Shown piece after piece: positions 22,276-23,836 of a stretch of DNA of 23,836 nt (the first letter of the stretch is position 1; the number at the start of each line of letters is the position of its first letter). Made by a program: the position numbers and the translations under genes. Where the stretch lies: assembly GCA_017745115.1 (NCBI GenBank), contig JAGIAA010000043.1:1-23836 (forward strand), read 5' to 3'. The DNA is from Sphingobium sp. Lineage in GTDB: Bacteria; Pseudomonadota; Alphaproteobacteria; Sphingomonadales; Sphingomonadaceae. The notes under the pieces were generated by a model. The model ran no database searches, was not told where the DNA came from, and saw only the letters and a list, made by a program, of their open reading frames with translations.

Positions 22276-22503
22276 ATGCAGCTTTATCTCTTCCGTTTTT
22301 TGGATGGTCGCGGTCGCACTTCGCGAGAAGTGCCGCTGCAGGCCTTCGACGATGAGGACGCGTTACAACTCGCGAGCCTCTCGAGCGGTATCGGTGCAAT
22401 CGAGGTCTGGAGAGGCGAGGTCCGGGTGGGATTGGCCATTCCCCCGAGCCTGAATCGGAACAGTTGGTTTTTCCGCCGATTTGCCGATGCGGGACGAGGG
22501 TAG
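22276..22503 (+). CDS. small hypothetical protein (75 aa), DUF6894-like in outline
   Basis: From the ATG at 22276, with GGAGG five bases upstream, the 75-residue product begins MQLYLFRFLDGRGR, then V-P-L-Q-A-F-D-D-E-D-A-L-Q-L-A. This is the outline of short alphaproteobacterial proteins that start with x-L/R-Y-F-F-x-x-x-D-G and continue with a D-D-x-A-A-L/R helix (DUF6894). The C-terminal half (EVWRGEVRVGLAIPP, then a basic tail) differs, so family membership is tentative. No signal or membrane segment is seen. It lies between the HWE kinase (divergent) and the broken Crp/Fnr gene (same strand, 123 bases downstream). Function unknown. Confidence 0.6.
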   Translation: MQLYLFRFLDGRGRTSREVPLQAFDDEDALQLASLSSGIGAIEVWRGEVRVGLAIPPSLNRNSWFFRRFADAGRG

Positions 22504-22515
22504 CGCGGGATCGAC

Positions 22516-22554
22516 ATTAACTTATGTTAATTTCTGCACTCTGCGCTATGTTAA
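22516..22554 (+). promoter_or_regulatory. dyad and repeated half-site upstream of the Crp/Fnr-type gene
   Basis: ATTAAC-TTAT-GTTAAT (22516-22531) is a perfect interrupted palindrome. Its TATGTTAA half recurs at 22547-22554, 24 bases on the same face of the helix after about two turns. This AT-rich patch is conspicuous in a GC-rich genome and is a candidate operator for autoregulation or for another regulator. Confidence 0.45.
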
Positions 22555-22626
22555 AGTTAGACGTCGCTCGAATGTAGATGAAGCCCCGGGGCTGCGAGCT
22601 TTCCCGCTCCCGCCCAAGGAGCGCGC

Positions 22627-23396
22627 ATGTCCAACCTCACGCCGCAAGTCCTGGCCGCGATGCTGCGAAAGTTTGAAGCGCGCGCGACCCTCGACGCCGC
22701 GGATCGGGAAGCGTTCCTCTCTCTCCCCTTCAGGCAGCAGACCGTCGAGGCGAACATCTATCTCGTTCGCGAAGGAGACCGGCCGGACCGGTCCTGCGTC
22801 ATTCTCGAGGGCTTTGTCGTCCGGCATAAAATGACGGAGTCCGGGAAGCGGCAAATCATCAGCATGCACATGGCGGGAGACTTCATCGATCTCGAAGGCG
22901 CTTTCCTCAACGTCGCAGATCATAATGCGCAGACCACGACCCGCTGCGAAGTGGCCTTCGTCGCCCGCAGCGCCATTCGGGAGCTCATCGTTTCCTGTCC
23001 CAGGGTCGGCATGGCCATGTGGGTCGACACGCTCATCGACGGCTCCATCTTTCGCGAATGGATCGTCAATGTCGGCCAGCGCGATGCACGCTCAAGGGTG
23101 GCGCATCTGCTCTGCTCTGCGAATTTGCACGAAGGCTGGAAGTGGCGGGCCTTTCGAACGCGGCGGAGTATGCATTGCCCATGACGCAGGAGCAGATCGC
23201 GGATGCGACGGGGCTGACCAGTGTTCATGTCAATCGCGTGCTGCAGCAGCTCATCCGGGACGATCTGATCAAACACGCCAACCGCCGGATCACCATCCCC
23301 AACTGGGAAAAGCTCCGCAAGGTCGCCGGATTCAATGAGAATTACCTGCACCTGGATCAGGTCTTGCGAAGCGAGAGGTCGGATCGCAACATCTGA
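22627..23396 (+). pseudogene. Crp/Fnr-family transcriptional regulator, frame broken by a 5-bp duplication
   Basis: Frame 1 from the ATG at 22627 encodes a cyclic-nucleotide-binding-like domain (R-E-G-D at about 48-51, V-I-L-E-G-F-V at 58-64, M-A-G-D-F-I-D-L-E-G at about 81-90) and the dimer helix up to R-V-A-H-L-L-C. It then runs 18 wrong residues to a stop at 23184. The missing remainder, C-E-F-A-R-R-L-E-V-A-G-L-S and the helix-turn-helix T-Q-E-Q-I-A-D-A-T-G-L-T-S-V-H-V-N-R, is intact in another frame to 23396. The break is at CTGCT-CTGCT-CTGC (23107-23120); removing one five-base unit restores H-L-L-C-E-F-A and a normal 254-residue protein. Three explanations remain: a recent loss of function, a slippage-prone switch, or an assembly error. 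As it stands the regulator lacks its DNA-binding domain. Alternative reading: a 185-residue truncated protein, 22627-23184. Confidence 0.88.
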
Positions 23397-23436
23397 GACT
23401 CCCGCGCCGCCCCTGAGGGCTGACGTCGAAAGCACC

Positions 23437-23456
23437 GGATCAGGCGAAGCTGATCC
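23437..23456. terminator. hairpin between convergent gene ends
   Basis: GGATCAG-GCGAAG-CTGATCC is a perfect seven-base-pair stem overlapping the stop codon of the PEP-CTERM gene and lying 41 bases after the Crp/Fnr stop. No T-tract is adjacent, so termination is uncertain. Confidence 0.3.
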
Positions 23457-23836
23457 TGGATCTCCGGCGACGGTAGCGCATCGCCATACCGACCCCGCCC
23501 AGACCGAGGATCATCATCGCCCAGCTCGCTGGTTCTGGGACGGATTGTGCGGCGGTGAGGCCGAACAGGCGGTCCATCTCGCGATAGCCCGCCGCCTGGA
23601 CCGCGGCCGTGGGGTGAACGCCATCGAAGGAGAAGATGCCGGTGCATCCGGTCGCCTGGGCGCCCGCCATGATGCAGCTGGTATCCGTGCGAAGCGGGGG
23701 CAAGCCGAATGACGCCGGGTCGGTCAGCACGCGCCGGTTGAAATCGCTGAGGCTGTAGAAGAAGAAGCTGGTGTCCGCATCGAGTGTCAGGGTCGCCAAA
23801 GCCGCGTCGAGATAGGCATTGGCCTCGATCGTGAGC
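23440..23836 (-). CDS. PEP-CTERM exported protein with SGNH/GDSL-like C-terminal block (runs off right edge)
   Basis: The last 131 residues are visible; the frame is open to the window edge. F-D-G-V-H-P-T-A-A (with the D-x-x-H block V of GDSL/SGNH esterases) is followed by S-V-P-E-P-A-S-W-A-M-M-I-L-G-L-G and an R-rich tail. That is the PEPxxWA-CTERM sorting signal: PEP box, membrane helix and basic end, cut by exosortase in the inner membrane. It suggests an exported lipase/esterase-like hydrolase, perhaps attached to or secreted with exopolysaccharide. The GDSL serine block would lie outside the window, so activity is inference. It converges on the Crp/Fnr pseudogene. No exosortase gene is in the window. 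Confidence 0.82.
   Translation of the reverse strand, partial: LTIEANAYLDAALATLTLDADTSFFFYSLSDFNRRVLTDPASFGLPPLRTDTSCIMAGAQATGCTGIFSFDGVHPTAAVQAAGYREMDRLFGLTAAQSVPEPASWAMMILGLGGVGMAMRYRRRRSRISFA

Noticed and set aside
22517..22530. CtrA-binding site
   Set aside because: TTAA-N6-TTAA is one base shorter than the CtrA consensus TTAA-N7-TTAA, and the sequence is better described as a dyad.
1..23836. CRISPR array, tRNA/rRNA, prophage or insertion sequence
   Set aside because: No regular spacer repeats, cloverleaf or CCA ends, integrase, transposase or phage genes were seen.

Overview
The window looks like chromosomal DNA of a sphingomonad (Alphaproteobacteria, order Sphingomonadales). The basis is overall character: high GC, a PEPxxWA-CTERM exported protein, an HWE-type histidine kinase with an EcfG-like promoter, a telA/xpaC-like pair, and several palindromic intergenic repeat families of the kind I associate with these genomes. 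No tRNA, rRNA, CRISPR array, prophage or insertion sequence was seen. Species-level placement cannot be made from the sequence alone.

Layout. 1-3.3 kb: the start of rpmB (minus) diverges from tadA (plus). A large membrane protein with GT-C glycosyltransferase features (minus) diverges from a GtrA-like membrane protein (plus), with a nested palindromic repeat between them. 3.3-5.6 kb: an Asn/Ala-rich small lipoprotein (minus) diverges from an ArsR-HTH/SAM-methyltransferase fusion, which is followed by an exported beta-rich protein. A DUF465 (YdcH-like) small protein converges on the latter with a 4-bp overlap. 5.8-7.8 kb: telA and an xpaC-like membrane protein form a minus-strand operon. 8.1-11.8 kb: an FAD aromatic-type monooxygenase, the soluble transhydrogenase sthA and an unknown 129-residue protein, all on the plus strand.

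12-17.8 kb: a secreted EF-hand protein, a GAF-PAS-GGDEF-EAL protein, an SDR oxidoreductase (minus) and a secreted type-B carboxylesterase. Their intergenic spaces hold four palindromic elements from three families (11777, 14843, 15910 and 17645). 17.8-20.5 kb: an exported peroxiredoxin (minus) diverges from two tandem paralogous secreted proteins with six conserved cysteines and a probable internal duplication.

20.6-23.8 kb: a stress/signalling cluster. A stand-alone receiver converges, with a 4-bp stop overlap, on a PAS-HWE histidine kinase. The kinase has a good match to the EcfG general-stress promoter (GGAAC-N17-CGTT). A 75-residue protein of unknown function follows. Next is a Crp/Fnr regulator whose frame is broken by an extra copy of a 5-bp unit. 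The window ends inside a PEP-CTERM protein with a GDSL/SGNH-like end.

Most genes are ordinary accessory or housekeeping loci. The best leads are the Crp/Fnr pentanucleotide frameshift, the tandem six-Cys secreted paralogs with a TTG start behind a 12-bp tandem repeat and a 12-bp palindrome, the GT-C/GtrA divergent pair, the EcfG-type promoter on the HWE kinase, and the cluster of palindromic repeats. I did not find a convincing wholly new multi-gene system.
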